The position numbers and the translations under genes were made by a program. From positions 96,023,235-96,087,234 of the forward strand of contig NC_088172.1 of assembly GCF_028769735.1 (NCBI RefSeq): a DNA stretch of 64,000 nt, written 5' to 3'. The notes beneath the pieces were generated by a model that was not told where the DNA came from, made no database searches, and was given only the letters and a program-made list of their open reading frames with translations. Positions 1 through 11,900 of this stretch are shown one piece after another. Every line of letters starts with the position of its first letter. Positions within the stretch are counted from its first letter, which is position 1. Origin of the DNA: Zonotrichia leucophrys gambelii. Lineage: Eukaryota > Chordata > Aves > Passeriformes > Passerellidae.

Positions 1-2024
1 AACTATTTGTGAATTACCCAATAAATGGTTTTTTAAAGTTCTTTCTATCTCCATGCCATTTGGACATTTTTTTGTGCATTCACCAAAAAAAACTGAACAA
101 AACAATACCCACATGGGGCTTGACACACATTGCTCATGGATCTTTCATGCCTGGTTAGACTATGGATCAATGTTTGCTGTGGGAGGAAGGCTTCTCATCC
201 CCACTCTTCCCATCAGCCTGGAACTGGGTTTGGCAACTGTGCTGTTCCTGCCCAGTTTGCCCACTTCCAGTGCCACCAAGAACCCTTTTTGTACTGATCT
301 AAAGGCAGCCTCCAGAGTGTTAAGCCCCATCTCTCTCAGCAACTTTAAGGGGAAGGTAATTCGAGTCACTCTGGGGCAGGCACCACCCAAATAAACACCC
401 AAATCCTCAGGGAGCTGAATAACAAACTTTCACTTACAAACTTTAGAATGTTAAGGTAGAATGGGGTGCTTGGCAAATTTTAAAACAGCACCCAGGAAAA
501 GCAAAGCACTTCCCAAAGCACTGACTTGGCAAACTTTAACCCCTCCAGATAAAGCAAGGCACTTCACAAACTTTGCTAAGACAAACCTAAACTTAGCCAG
601 CTTGTAGTTCTGCAGACACAAGGCCCTCACAAAGGCATTGACTGGAATTATTTAGTCTGGCTCACTATATATTTTAAGAAGTCAGAAGGAAGAAAGAGAG
701 AAAGAAAGGAGAGAAAAGGATCATCACCGCTTTTGGGTCGAGCATGGTCCCAGCTGCTTTTAAAATCCAAGGCCATCTTGAATCTCTTTAACCATAAGCT
801 CTATTGAGAAAGCAGTTGAAGTAAATCAAAGTACCAAAGAAACAAACCTTACACTGTGCCTGCAGATGCAGCAGGGAAAATAAATATGGCAGCAGAACTG
901 GTACCTCTTCAGTGTCATTGATTTATACCAGCTGCAAGGCACAGCAAATTCTAAACATTCACTTGATTAAAATTACATAAGCAATCTCCTTCTCAAAGTC
1001 AGGTATTCCAGATATGTCTCAGGCCACTGGACCAAGGATATTAAGAGTGTTCATTACCAACTTCATTGCTAGCCCAGATTTCATCTCAAGTTAAAACCCA
1101 CTTCTTTTGCAGTACTCACTTTCTTGTAGATAATTTCTAGCATCACTTCAAAAGGACAGACTGCCACAACAAAACCCTCCAATGTGAAATGCTACACCTC
1201 AAGAAAGAGTCAGGCCAGCAAAGGCATTACAGCTTTTCAGAGAGTCAAACCAAACTCTTCAGATATTTGGTGCCACCACAGCCATAGACAGAGAAGTCAA
1301 TCCACCTCTGAAAAGCAGCAAAAAATTTTAAAAGCCATCCAGAGCTAAAAAATGCTTCCCTGACCTATCCACATGAGCTTGCCTCCCCTCTAGTTATTAA
1401 CAATGGCCCATCACACGAGCTTCAGTTCAGACAGGGATGAAAAAGGCAACTCTTCTGGAAGCTGAAACTCTGCTGAAATGAAACCACCTACAAAATGAAG
1501 CTTAGAACTTTCCCTCTTAACACTGAGATTGGTGCCTCATTCACTGACCATTACAGTGGGGCCAATTAAAACTTTTTTTCCACATTGCAGGCTGGATTTT
1601 AAGCTCAAAGTTTTTCCTAAGTCTTTTAAAACATATTTCAGAGCCCTCCAACAGCCTGCATAGAAAAAAAAAATAGACATAATAAAAAAATAGCACTTCC
1701 AGATAGGCTGGGACTTTTTAATGTATTTGACTGCAGGGACTTCACCATTGGAAACAAAATTATCTGGGTAATTAAAAAAATAGTTGAAAGGAAAATATTT
1801 AAGTTGAAGAAAATTTAATTTATATTTTACTGTAGTGTACCCTACAGACCATATACAGAAGGAGTTACTGAGGGGAAAGTCAAGACTTCTCAGGAAGGAA
1901 CCTTTTAGGTGATCAAAACCAAAAAGCACCATTTGCTCATTTTCATTTAATAGCTGATCTGAAATCAGCCCAGAGGGAGAATGCAGCAGAATAAATATTC
2001 CATAGCCCTATGGACAAAAGTGGA
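1..2024. other. Unique non-coding sequence
   Basis: AT-rich sequence with no recognisable exon, RNA gene or transposon. The open frames here, for example 53-394, have no domain, no splice context and low-complexity composition, so I treat them as chance. The one notable tract is an uninterrupted run of 37 purines at 684-720. Confidence 0.6.
684..720 (+). repeat. Purine-only tract (37 nt)
   Basis: Only A and G occur in this stretch, in a GGAAGAAAGAGAGAAAG-like pattern. It is a simple low-complexity tract; such tracts can form triplex structures, but nothing here shows a function. Confidence 0.85.
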
Positions 2025-2093
2025 TAGCCCAGGGAAGTGGGTGAGATCACTCAGTGATCTCAAAACCTTTTCCAACCCCAGTGATTCTATGAA
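2025..2093 (+). mobile_element. CR1 LINE 3' tail fragment, sense
   Basis: The stretch ends in the bird CR1 3' signature: a GATCTCAAAA block, then a CCTTTTCCAACCCCAGTGA-type motif and ATTCTATGA. In CR1 this is the 3' untranslated end with its short terminal ATTCTATGA repeat. Only the last few dozen bases are recognisable, so this is a severely 5'-truncated and old copy. The 5' limit is approximate. Confidence 0.6.
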
Positions 2094-5000
2094 AAGCACA
2101 TGATCTATATTTCTCCACAGTCAGTATCACATCTCATGTCTGGTTATTTATTGGCTCATTAAACGCATGCTTTGCTTTGAGACACTAAGTCTGATTTCAC
2201 ATTCAGCTTTATGAGGACATCCAGAAAATATAGCACATTTTCTGCTGCTCAAAGCAGTCTCTCAGGAAGCCTTAATGGCAGTGTCCATGTAGTCTTTGGC
2301 AGAGATTGCATCAAGGAAACTTTAATGGCACAGAATCACAGTTTTGCTTGCTGCTAGAGCTGCTGTAAATGAGGAAAAGAAACTTAATAGGATTAAATTA
2401 CCTATTTTAGGCCCCAAAAGTTGGTGACATATTTGCTGCAAACTATGCTTCCTGACAAAATTATGTTGCAAAATGCCTTAGTTATGGCAACCTGCAGCAC
2501 AGGCTTGCCACACAATTATAGCCAAGTGTACAGGAAATCTTTTGTCACAGTCCTACACAGAATTTCTGCTTTCTCCCGGGGTTTTCTGGCTGATCTCATC
2601 AGGGGGCTGGGGTTGGAAACTCTGGCTGATTCCCAACAGAGCCAGTGTGTGAGTTCTGAACACCGAGGCCTGAAGCAATGTGGTCCCTCAGCCACAATAA
2701 AGCAATTTTCCATATTCAGCCCTAGAGATGAGAAGAGGAAGGATGACAGTGAATGGGACTTCAATCTGCCTCTCCCAATTTCTCAGCATTCCCATGCTGG
2801 GAGTCACATTCTGCATTATGGGTACAAACCTGCTCCCATGAAACTTTGATTTCACTTATACAAACTTTTCTGAACTATTGGCTATTTGGGAAGCTTTGCC
2901 CAAGACCCAGAGAGGATTCAGGTGGAGATCCTTGATGTTATCAATCACAAACACCAAAAAGCACAGAACTGCTAGTTTAAACCATTGGGCACTGCTCAAC
3001 GCATGCAATGAGACCAGCTTGAAGCCTCCCACCTGGCTGTGTGGATCCTGTCTGCCTGGCTCTTGCCTTCCTCCAAACACAACTCCTTATTTTTAACATA
3101 GAAAACCTCTAATTCTGAAGACACATACAAAAAAACCCCCAAACTTGCAATTTATGGATCAATACCTACTGTCTCCTTGGAAATTCATGTCATTATAAAA
3201 TATAGTTGGTGCCTATTGTCAAGAATGACAGAAACCCAGATGTTATTCTACACAGTGTAAGCAAATGTGGATTTTCCAGACTGTTGCCTAAAGAAATTTT
3301 GAAACAACCTCTATATCCATCATAAACATCAACCTATCCAGTCACTGCCACTGGAGATGATAATTAAGAGCTAACTATATGAGGAAGCATCCAGCTCTTT
3401 ATTTACTACATAATTTAAAATGTTACAGCTAAGATCATCATTATCTAATTTCCAAACAAGACTTGCTCAAGCTGACTGATTCTGTTCAGAAAATTAGCCT
3501 GAGGTTTATCTTTGTCACCACAGTCCTCACAAGACAGCTACAGTAGTTAGCACCTGCCAGCTGAAATTACATGAAAATGTGGGGCAACAGCTCTTGTAAG
3601 CAGATATTTTTGCTGTTTAACAGTCTTAGAAGGGTTCTCACCAGAACAGCTGCCCTAGAGATTAAATAAAATGGGAGAGAAGTGGCTCCTTTTAGGACAA
3701 AAGGATATTATGTTCAAAATGTTGATATTTCACCAAACAGTCACAGCATTGCAGGGCAGAGGGAAAACCAGCAGGTTGGTGTTTGAAAACTGGCTGCACA
3801 AAACACACACAGAAAAGAGGTTCATGTAATTCATAAAAACAGCTCTTTGTGTTGGTAAAAAACTGATTGTGAAAACATGAATGGAGGTCAGTATCAAATA
3901 ATTTGATATTTCAGTGTCTGCAAAGTGACAAAACACAGAAAATCAGCCTGCACAAAGTGATCATCCCCCTGGCTTAGAGAGGTTCGTGATCTCCACTGGT
4001 GCTCCACAGCAGGATGCTAAACTATTTCCATTTCACTTTTACCTGCATCCAGAAATAACCCCAGAAAGAAGACCCAGCCAGCAAGGTCTTTCCAGTCTTG
4101 CTCTGAGGAAGAAAACCAGAGAATTTGTTTCCAACCAACACCTGTTTCCATCTCTGGGTCAATTACAGATGCCTTAAAGTCTTTTGCTCTAATTCCAGCC
4201 CTGTGTCAGAGGCCTTGTGTGCTGCTGTGCCACAGCACAGCTTGAGTACACACAGAGGGATCTGCTTCAAGCCTTGCACCCTTCAAAAAGCTCCTCCCCA
4301 AGGCACTGTCCTGCCTTAGCTGCTCCTCTAGTCTGCCCCAAAGAGCCAAAAGAGCCACAGGAAATTTGACATATGGGACATCAGCTCCTTAAAACACTGT
4401 CCTCAGTAACCCAACAGTGATCCTAAACATTTACCTCATCCAGCTATCAACTATCGGCATTGTTATTTCATGAATGTAAAAAAAGAAAATGAATGCATGG
4501 ATACAATCCCTCTAGATCAGATTCTTCTCCACATAATAAGAAGAAGTGGAGAAGAGTGAACAATTCCAGCTACTACTGCTGGGTTTGACAGAAGACATTA
4601 ATCATTTCAGTATATATTAAGAAATGCTGCACTGCCATATTATCAAAGAAATATGTCACCTCTCTGTGCAACCTACTTCAACCCTAAGGGTTTGCTCAGC
4701 TGGTTTGGAAAAGCTACAAATGTGTATCCAAAGCAGTAGGACTTGAAAACCTGAATTGGAATAGAAATATCATTGACAACTTGAAGCCTATACTGAAAAA
4801 ACTCTAGTTTGTTCATTTAAAGCTACTTTTTTAAATTCAAGGTTAGTGTCCACTCTTCATACAGACAGATGACTGATTTTAGAAGTCTCTGCTGTGACCT
4901 GCCAAATGTCCTGTATATTTGTCAGCATTGAGGAGATCCCCTTGATGCCCCTATCTCCATCCAGCATAGCTCCAATGCAGAGCTACTGATGATACACACA

Positions 5001-5180
5001 TTTTTTGCAAATTTAATGAAGAAGGGACATTTGCCATGAACATTTGCAATTTTTTTTTTTTAAACCGGCTGCACAACTCTTCTTTGTGTGATAGATGAGT
5101 AATGCAATGATTGATTCTCACAATTAATAGACAAATATCATGTATATAGGTTAAGAAAAGTTTTGTAGATTTATAGTCAT
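2094..5180. other. Unique non-coding sequence
   Basis: No exon, RNA gene or identifiable transposon is seen. The frame at 2421-2849 is the longest open stretch; it has no recognisable domain and reads as chance. A small inverted repeat with 9-base arms (CTTCTCCAC) lies at 4524-4532 and 4546-4554. A T-run lies near 5050. Confidence 0.55.
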
Positions 5181-5384
5181 ATTTTACCCCCTCACATGGT
5201 CATCAAGGGACAGCTGGAGTTGGGACATCTGGGAGGGCTGGCTTGTCCCTATGGTGACATCTGAGCTCCAATCAGAATTTGAGGGAGAGACCTCCACCAC
5301 TGGACAGCAAAGAAGGGGTTGATGGACAGAGCTTTGGGAGGAGTTAAAGGGTTAAAAAGGGGAAACCTCCAGGGGGAGGGGCCT

Positions 5385-6323
5385 TGTCACTGTCATATTT
5401 TCCAGAAAAATCCCTTCGCAAGGATTTCGTCCCCTGGGAAGCTGAGAAGCCTCAGAGAAAAATGAAAACAATATTATTTGCTGCTTTGGAATGTGGCTGG
5501 AGATTGTTTATCCAACAAGTGGTTGTTTCATTGGTTTCATGTGAATTGTTTTAACTTAATGACCATGCAGCTGTGTTGGGACTCTGGACGAGGTCACAAG
5601 ATTTTCATTAGTATCTTGTTAAGCCTTCTGTCTGTATCCACTCTCTATTCTTCAGTATAGATTTAGTATACCATAATATAATATAGCATAATATAATATA
5701 GCATAATAGAGCATAATATAATATAGCATAGCATAATACAGCATAGCATAGCATAATATAGCATAGCGTAACATAGCATAGCGTAACATAATACAGCCTG
5801 GCCTAGCGTAAAATAGCATAGCATAATATAGCCTGGCATGGCATGGCATAGTATGGCATGGCATGGCATGGCATGGCATGGCATGGCAGATCTTAATATA
5901 GCATAACGTAGCATAGCATAGCATAGCCTAGCATAGCGTAATATAGCCTGGCCTAGCGTAATATAGCTTGGTGTAATATAGCGGGGCCTGGCGTAACATA
6001 GCGGGGGCCTGGCATAACATGGCCGGGCCTGGCGTAATATAGCATAGCATAATACAGCATAGCATAACGTAGCATAGCATAATATAGCATAACGTAGCAT
6101 ACCATAGCATAATATAGCATAGCGTAGCATAGCATAGCGTAGCACAGCGTAATATGGCCTGGCATAGCATAGCATAGCCTGGCATAGTGTAATATAGCGT
6201 AGCATAGCGTAATATAGCACAGCATAGCATAATATAGCATAATCTAGCATAATAGCGTTCTAAGAACATGAAGTCAGCTTCATCATTTCATTCCTGCCAT
6301 GAGGAACCCTGAAAATACCACAA
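5385..6323 (+). mobile_element. Solo LTR (ERVK-like group), copy A, expanded by a pentamer array
   Basis: The left end starts TGTCACTGTCATATTTTCC and follows the same U3 as the copies at 43730 and 14003: an AAAATCCCTTCG block, the GGGAAGCTGAGAAGCCTCAG motif, and the GATTTTCATTAGTATCTTG block before the core promoter. The right end has the shared R/U5 motif GAACATGAAGTCAG and ends ACCACAA. Relatives are 380-440 bp; this copy is about 940 bp because 585 bp of pentamer repeat replaces the short TATA/poly(A) segment. The canonical AATAAA is missing: the array runs straight into GTTCTAAG. Flanking 6-mers (gggcct and gggctg) match only partly, so the target duplication is imperfect. No internal retroviral sequence is present. 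Confidence 0.8.
5672..6256 (+). repeat. Pentanucleotide array (ATAGC/ATAAT/GTAAC/ATGGC), about 117 units
   Basis: The sequence runs in 5-base steps with variant units ATAAT, ATAGC, GTAAC, GTAAT, ATGGC, CTGGC and CTAGC. It includes a patch of nearly pure ATGGC at about 5837-5886 and a GC-rich patch with GGGGC/CTGGC at about 5980-6030. The phase is nearly unbroken; the main slip is at 5887-5894. It lies within LTR copy A where related copies have only about 70 bp of TATAG/ATAAT-like sequence. Because three units make 15 bases without a stop on the minus strand, all three minus frames are open here. Those frames (up to 195 codons) are by-products of the repeat, not genes. Confidence 0.95.
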
Positions 6324-6659
6324 GGGCTGAGCACATCTTTTGTTCCCAGTGCCATAACCTTTTTCCTCTATTCAGTCTTCTGTTGTATTTTTGATAGGGT
6401 TTAATAAACCTTCCTAAGCTATGAGAAGTGAGTAGCTATTTCTCACATTTGCAAGTGAAATTCTGTTCGTTTGTGGCCTGAAACTGCTTCTGTTCACAGG
6501 CCTGGTGCTTTGCAGGGACCCCGTGAGAGGGGCAGAGGAAGTGCCTGTGCCTCTCTCTGCAGTGTGAGGACATCTCAGCACCAGGTTTAAAATGCTGACT
6601 AACAGCCAAGTCTGGATGGATTCTGACAGCACATCAAGCTCATTGTGAGAGCACAGCAC

Positions 6660-6900
6660 TCCAGCGCCACAGCCCGTCCTCAGCAGCGCGCTCCGAGCAG
6701 GGCAGCGCCGCTCAGATAAATTGAACCTCACTCTAGATCAGTTACACCAGCTCATCTTGCAGCAGCAGCACTCAATTTGCTCAGCAAATACTCAGCAGTA
6801 AGTTCAGTACAGTCAGCTTTAAGGTTGCCTTATATTTCATGTTGTAAATGCCGTGGCACTTCATCAACAGCCCCGCTGCTCGAGCAGACGGCACTCTCGT
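6660..6900. other. Small CpG-rich stretch
   Basis: CpG dinucleotides cluster at 6663-6712 (AGCGCGCTCCGAG and GCAGCGCCGCT) and at 6850-6899 (CCCCGCTGCTCGAGCAGACGG). The surrounding DNA is nearly CpG-free. This could be a small unmethylated regulatory element, a non-coding first exon, or remains of a GC-rich insertion. The sequence alone does not decide. Confidence 0.4.
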
Positions 6901-8164
6901 GTTAGCAGGGTCCTATTGATACTTCTCAAACTCCATCTTAGCATTAGGATGCATTAAAGGGAAGCAAAAGTGAGTTCTTGAAACAAATTCTGGTCAAAGT
7001 CATCTTCCTTAGCTACGTTTCACTTCCAGGATAAATTAGTTCCAGCAGGGACTACCACCAGCACAAGTACCAGGCATCCACCCACACAGTACATTCAGCT
7101 CTCACACTTTTAATTCATTAGTCCCTTCAGCTGGGTTAGACATTTCTACAACCTCTCTTGGGCAAACAAGAAAGCTTAGATGACTTCCTAACCTCTTCTA
7201 AAATCTTTAACAAAGTGTTTAAAACACGCAACAGTCATTTCTTAACAATAGGGATTAGAAATTTGTCTTGTACTGAAATAACATTGAAACCAGAGCTGAC
7301 AATGTCTCTGAAAAGCAGCAGTGGTAATGTATGCTAAACCTCAGGATTGTAAACCATTTAGATCATTAGATTATTTTAAACTACCCTCAAAAAGTTACAA
7401 TGATGCTTGGAAAAAAATTTCCAGTGAATGAAAATCATTAACCGTGCCTGAAATGTCTTAATCTTAAATTATTTCTACTTCAATGTGGTGTTCCTACTGA
7501 CATGTTATTAATTATTATTGCTACAGTCTATTCTCAGTTTCTACAGTCAAAAGTTTCATTTCTTAATTAGTCTCTCAGCAAAAGAGCATTCCTTAATAAA
7601 AGTTAAGCTTTTGATATCTATCACACTCAATTTAAGAAAATAAATCAGCTTTTTCTCTACACCAAATACTTCAATTGAGGCAAAAATATTTCCAGAAAAT
7701 AGAATTATCACATGTCAGTGAAAATAAGATGAGATTTCAAATGGGAAGTTTTTAAATGGTGCAGCTACCAAAACCATAAGAATGGATAAATTACATTAGA
7801 CCCAAAATCTGATCATTTGCCCCATTATCCACCTCTAACCATTGCTGGAGAAAGAGGAACAGCAGAAAAACATAAAAGTCAGAAGTAGTACAACAAACCT
7901 TCCTTCCTTCATAAGTTATTAATCCATGAGAATGCTTCCCATGTGAAAATTCAATTACTTTAATAGCTCCTAGTGTGCTCAACAATTTTATCCAGCTCAT
8001 CCCCTGATTCACCAGCTACTTTGCTTTTTTTTTTTCTCCAGAGAAAGCCAGGACATTTCTGAGGCATTACATCCCCATGAAAAAGAAGCCACAGTGGCAC
8101 TTTTCTAACGCATCACATTCACTTGTCGCCTACTAATTTTATCCTTTGTGACAGTTTGTTGACA

Positions 8165-8270
8165 CATTTAGCGCAGCATCCTCCCACTCCGACCACTCCC
8201 AAGCTCCCGGGTCCCGCCAGAGCGCTGCGGGCAGCGCAGCTTTGATGCTTCCTCGCAGTCCCTGGAGGTC
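8165..8270. other. Small CpG-rich stretch
   Basis: Eight or so CpGs occur within about 90 bases (AGCGCAGC, CTCCCGGGTCCCGCC, AGAGCGCTGCGGGCAGCGC), directly followed by AT-rich sequence with an A-run. The stretch contains CCCGCC and a CCCGGG palindrome. It may be a regulatory island; no transcript structure is visible. Confidence 0.4.
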
Positions 8271-8375
8271 CTCAGCAATTAAAAAAAAATTAATTTACCA
8301 CAAATTACCCTGCTCAGTCATCTCCATAGCGTGTAGGAGGTGTAAAGCACTCTTGCTTTCCCTCTAAAAGCCACC

Positions 8376-8900
8376 TGTGTCACTGTCCCCATGGGCAAGT
8401 GCAGAGTGACAGTAACTGAGGGGAGATTGGTTTCTCTGGGTCTGGATTGAAGGGACTGGAGACAGTAGTTCATGTTCCGACTCAGGTGTTTCTTATTTCT
8501 TATCAGTAAAACAGTCTCACACCCATGAGTTCAGCAGCTTTTCATTAGCCAGGCACAAAATGGCCAACAATTTCTTGTTACAAGGGCTTTTAAGACTATA
8601 CTATCTAAGAACGGACACCTAGATTATTTTCCCTTTTAACCCAATAACTGATCCCTGAAAGCCCCCAATGTGGACTTTTCTGTCCAATTACAAAACATCA
8701 CCCAAAACCATGAAGAAGAAGGAAGAAGAAGCATGAAGAAGAAACCCAGGACAACACCCTGTGCCCTCCATCTTGCTTCCATCCACAACAGACTAAAAAT
8801 CCCAAAATCTAAATTTCTCACCAAGTGATGATACACCTACTCTACTCTCTATAATCTATTTCACACTTCTGTGGATTCTAGGCTATCTTGAAGTCTAGGA
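8376..8900 (-). mobile_element. Probable antisense LTR of an avian ERV
   Basis: Read on the minus strand, the segment has songbird-LTR-like features: a TTGTTGGCCATTTTGTGCC block, a GCTGCTGAACTCATGGGTG block, a poly(A)-signal-like AAGAAATAAGAAAC, and a terminal GGGGACAGTGACA that fits an LTR 3' end. The plus-strand left boundary would be TGTGTCACTG at 8376. I could not place the other end or find a target duplication, so extent and family are uncertain. The minus frame at 8636-8836 lies inside it and is not taken as a gene. Confidence 0.45.
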
Positions 8901-11900
8901 AACTTTCTCCATGAGTGAGGGTCAAAGTCAGTGCTCCCCTGGAGGTCAGGGCACCCCAGAGCAGACAGAGGAATATTCTCAGTTCCCTGGGTTACCACAA
9001 AAGGAGATGCGTGTGGAGCAAAAGCTCCACCATCACTCACTGGTTTCTGGGGAAAACAGTGAACTGGGGGCCACACTGTGAATCTCCTGATTTCTTCCCG
9101 TTGTTACCAAAGCCTTTGGGGTTTTCCAGCCTGGAGCCTTTCCATCCCACCATTGACAGGTTCATCTTTCCCTTACACCAGCAGTGCCCTCCTTATGGCA
9201 CCCTGGAGAGAGTGTAGGGTGGGATGAGGAGGAGGAAGGGCAGATTTACTTCAAGGGTGGGAACCACAGGCTTGATTGATCAGCCAGGAGTGTAAATAAG
9301 AACTTTTCTCACTGCCTCTGAAGCTCACTTTAACCAAAGGCTCTAGATCAAGAGCCTGGATTTAAAATATTTTACTTATAAAGCACACTGGCATCACGGC
9401 AAGACAATAAAAATTTTAACTGCTGCAAAGCAAACAAAAGCAATAGAGCTGTGTGAAACCAAGTCAGTCACAATCTAACCCTCCTCAACCCTATCACAGA
9501 GGCTTACAGCTTTGGAGCAACCTTTGTCACTGCCTGTTTTCTACCATTGGACCACGCAGCCTTGCTCAAAACCTGTTCCTAAAAGAGTAAAACATCAGCT
9601 GCAGAAAATGAGAAATCTGACAGCAGTTGTCCGATCCTCACAAAGGAAGGACTGTGAGAAGGAAAGCTGGACAGAGAAAATGCTTCAACACCACAAGAAA
9701 GGAAAACAAAATAAACAGGAGCCCATGCAGTAAATTCACCAAATGAGATCCTTCCAAAGCACAAACAATCCCATTGCTTTCAGCTTTTGGCAGTGTGCAG
9801 CATTAATGCCTTTCCTGCTCAGGTCTGAGACCTTAGCAGTCTACCTTGCTTGCAGAACCTGTCCCACATGGTGGAACCAAACAAAGCACTGAGAGCTCAC
9901 TGCTCTCCCCATAACAAAACTCCAGTGGAGGGCAATAGAAATCTCAATGGGAAACAAATATTCCAATGATGAGGCAGCTCCTGCAGGATCCTATCTTGCA
10001 GCCAGGGACAAAGAGAAGGAAAGTAAATGCTTTCCACCTCAATTATCTTTTTCTTCAGCTAAGGGAGAGTGTATGAAAAATGTATTTTGAAGCACATCAA
10101 AGCAGGAAAAATTCTATTTGCCATCAATAGATGAATTAGCTCTGAAATATAAACTTAACTAAGTCAGACTGCACATCAGACCTTGCGTGCTACTGCTGTG
10201 AACATGACTACAGCAATACAAGAAAGTAATAAGTTGTCTCAATAGGGCTCAATTTGCTGGCTTTGTGAATCAACAGAAAACACACAGCAACTCAAATGCA
10301 TCCCATACTCCTGCTCACAAGTACATCCAAAAGCCTGGAATCAGGCTGAGTTCCTCTCCATCATACTCACCTATAAATGACAGATTGTGTCAGCTAAGGA
10401 TCCAGATAGTTTCAGCAGTTGGTCTGAGGCTCTGTAGTACAGCCAAGGTCCAGATAATAAAACCAATTTATGCACCTTAAAACCGGGTTTTCATCAATGC
10501 TTTCTGTAGCCTTCACAGGGCTGTAAAAGCAGAGAGGAGCCCTTGGAGATCAAGCAAAGATCAACAGCTCTACCCCACCTTTTTCAGCCTTGAAAAGTTA
10601 ACTGGTCTCAGCTGTAACCTGTAAACTGGCACAGTTGAAAACTTCCTGTAATTAAACTTTTCTTTTTTAAAGTCTCTGCTGCCTCTTTGTCACCTCCTCC
10701 ATGACTCACAGATTGGGAGCCAATGACATTCATTGCTCAGCTCCATTTGTGAATGGATTTAGGATGTGGCTATGATTTGATCTGTATCACACTGGTAGAA
10801 ACAAGTCTGCAGAGTGACAGCTTGCAACTCAAAAACCTGCCAAACATGACATTCAAAGCTGGGGGGTCTGAATCCATGGTCTCAGTAACGATTACCCCTT
10901 GACCATGTCATGATTCCCACTAAGTGCATAATAGACTTCTAATAACCAATGCTATTATAACAAAATGCAGCAAAATAATTGAATGGGATTTGAGCAATTC
11001 ACTTATTTGTATTGTCATATACTCACTGATCTCAGATAAGAGCTCTATATTAAGACAAAAAGCACTCTGGAAATCAATAGCTCATACTAAATTCCTAACC
11101 AGTCTTTTACTGTTCTCAAAAGTATCTGTGTGCAAACTTTTAAAGGCTCAGTTTTAATGTAGTGCCTACATTTTACAAGTCCTCAGTTAATCCATTCAGG
11201 TTAGCAAAGCATGGATACGTGCACACATTTGTGGTAGGGAAGCTCAAAGCATCTTTACTTGCACTTGTTTCCCTCTTAATCATTTTAACAAAACACATCA
11301 CAAAATGTTTCCCCTGTAATCTATCTGTTACCTATTTTAACTGACTAATCAAGATGAGGCATGATGAGACAGGCATTTTCATTCTTTATCATTTTGTGTG
11401 GATTATTTATTGTAGAGGACAGTCAGTGGAGGGGCTGCATAAAGGGGATGTTGGAATCAGGCCCTGCATGTTTGCAGTGAGCTGAGATAATCTCTGCAGA
11501 CTACTTTATCTGATGCCTCCCAGCGTTTTGTGTGTGATAGTACACAGATGGAAGAAAAAGAAACACTAGAAGCATAATAAACATGACAAAAAGTGGTTGC
11601 TTGTTTTCCTTGCAGAAGGACTAAAGATGACAAAAGCAGCAGCAATGCAAGACTATTTCCACCTAACCACACATGAAGTACAGTAACCAGAACAAAACTC
11701 AATGTGAAAAATTTGGTCCTTCCCAGTTAACAGTGCATAGGCTCAGGTTCCAGCTATAATTTCTTTTCAGGTTCCAGCTATAAAATTCTCTTGACTTTCT
11801 AGATATCAGTGTTACCTGTGCTCCCTACTACAGCATATTCAAACCTGAACAATTCCTCTCACATTTGGGTGCCCTGTGCAAGCTGTCTTACAGTGATCTA

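Larger units (their letters stand above)
5185..6447 (+). mobile_element. Older LTR-like element, split by a younger LTR
   Basis: The two flanks of the younger LTR at 5385-6323 appear to belong to one LTR-like unit. The left part (about 5185-5384) is U3-like, with a TTAAAAAGGGG TATA-type box at about 5353-5363. The right part (6324-6447) carries an AATAAA signal near 6402 and ends in TCTCACA. With the insert removed, the TATA-type box and AATAAA sit about 110 bp apart, a reasonable LTR layout. Outer boundaries and family are uncertain, and I could not find a target duplication. Confidence 0.4.
6448..8370. other. Unique non-coding sequence with two CpG clusters
   Basis: No exon or transposon is recognised. 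Two short CpG-dense stretches, at about 6660-6900 and 8165-8270, stand out against the AT-rich surroundings and are entered separately. The minus-strand frame at 6414-6731 crosses the first cluster and has no recognisable domain. Confidence 0.5.

Noticed and set aside
2421..2849. 142-codon frame as a gene
   Set aside because: No domain, no splice signals and no conserved motif; its length is compatible with chance in 64 kb.
5672..6256. CRISPR array or satellite of a prokaryotic type
   Set aside because: Units are 5 bases with no spacers, and the flanks are LTR sequence in a bird genome.
5652..6269. Long minus-strand frames as a repeat-protein gene
   Set aside because: They arise from a stop-free pentamer array inside an LTR; three frames are open at once, which is a signature of repeat artefact rather than coding.
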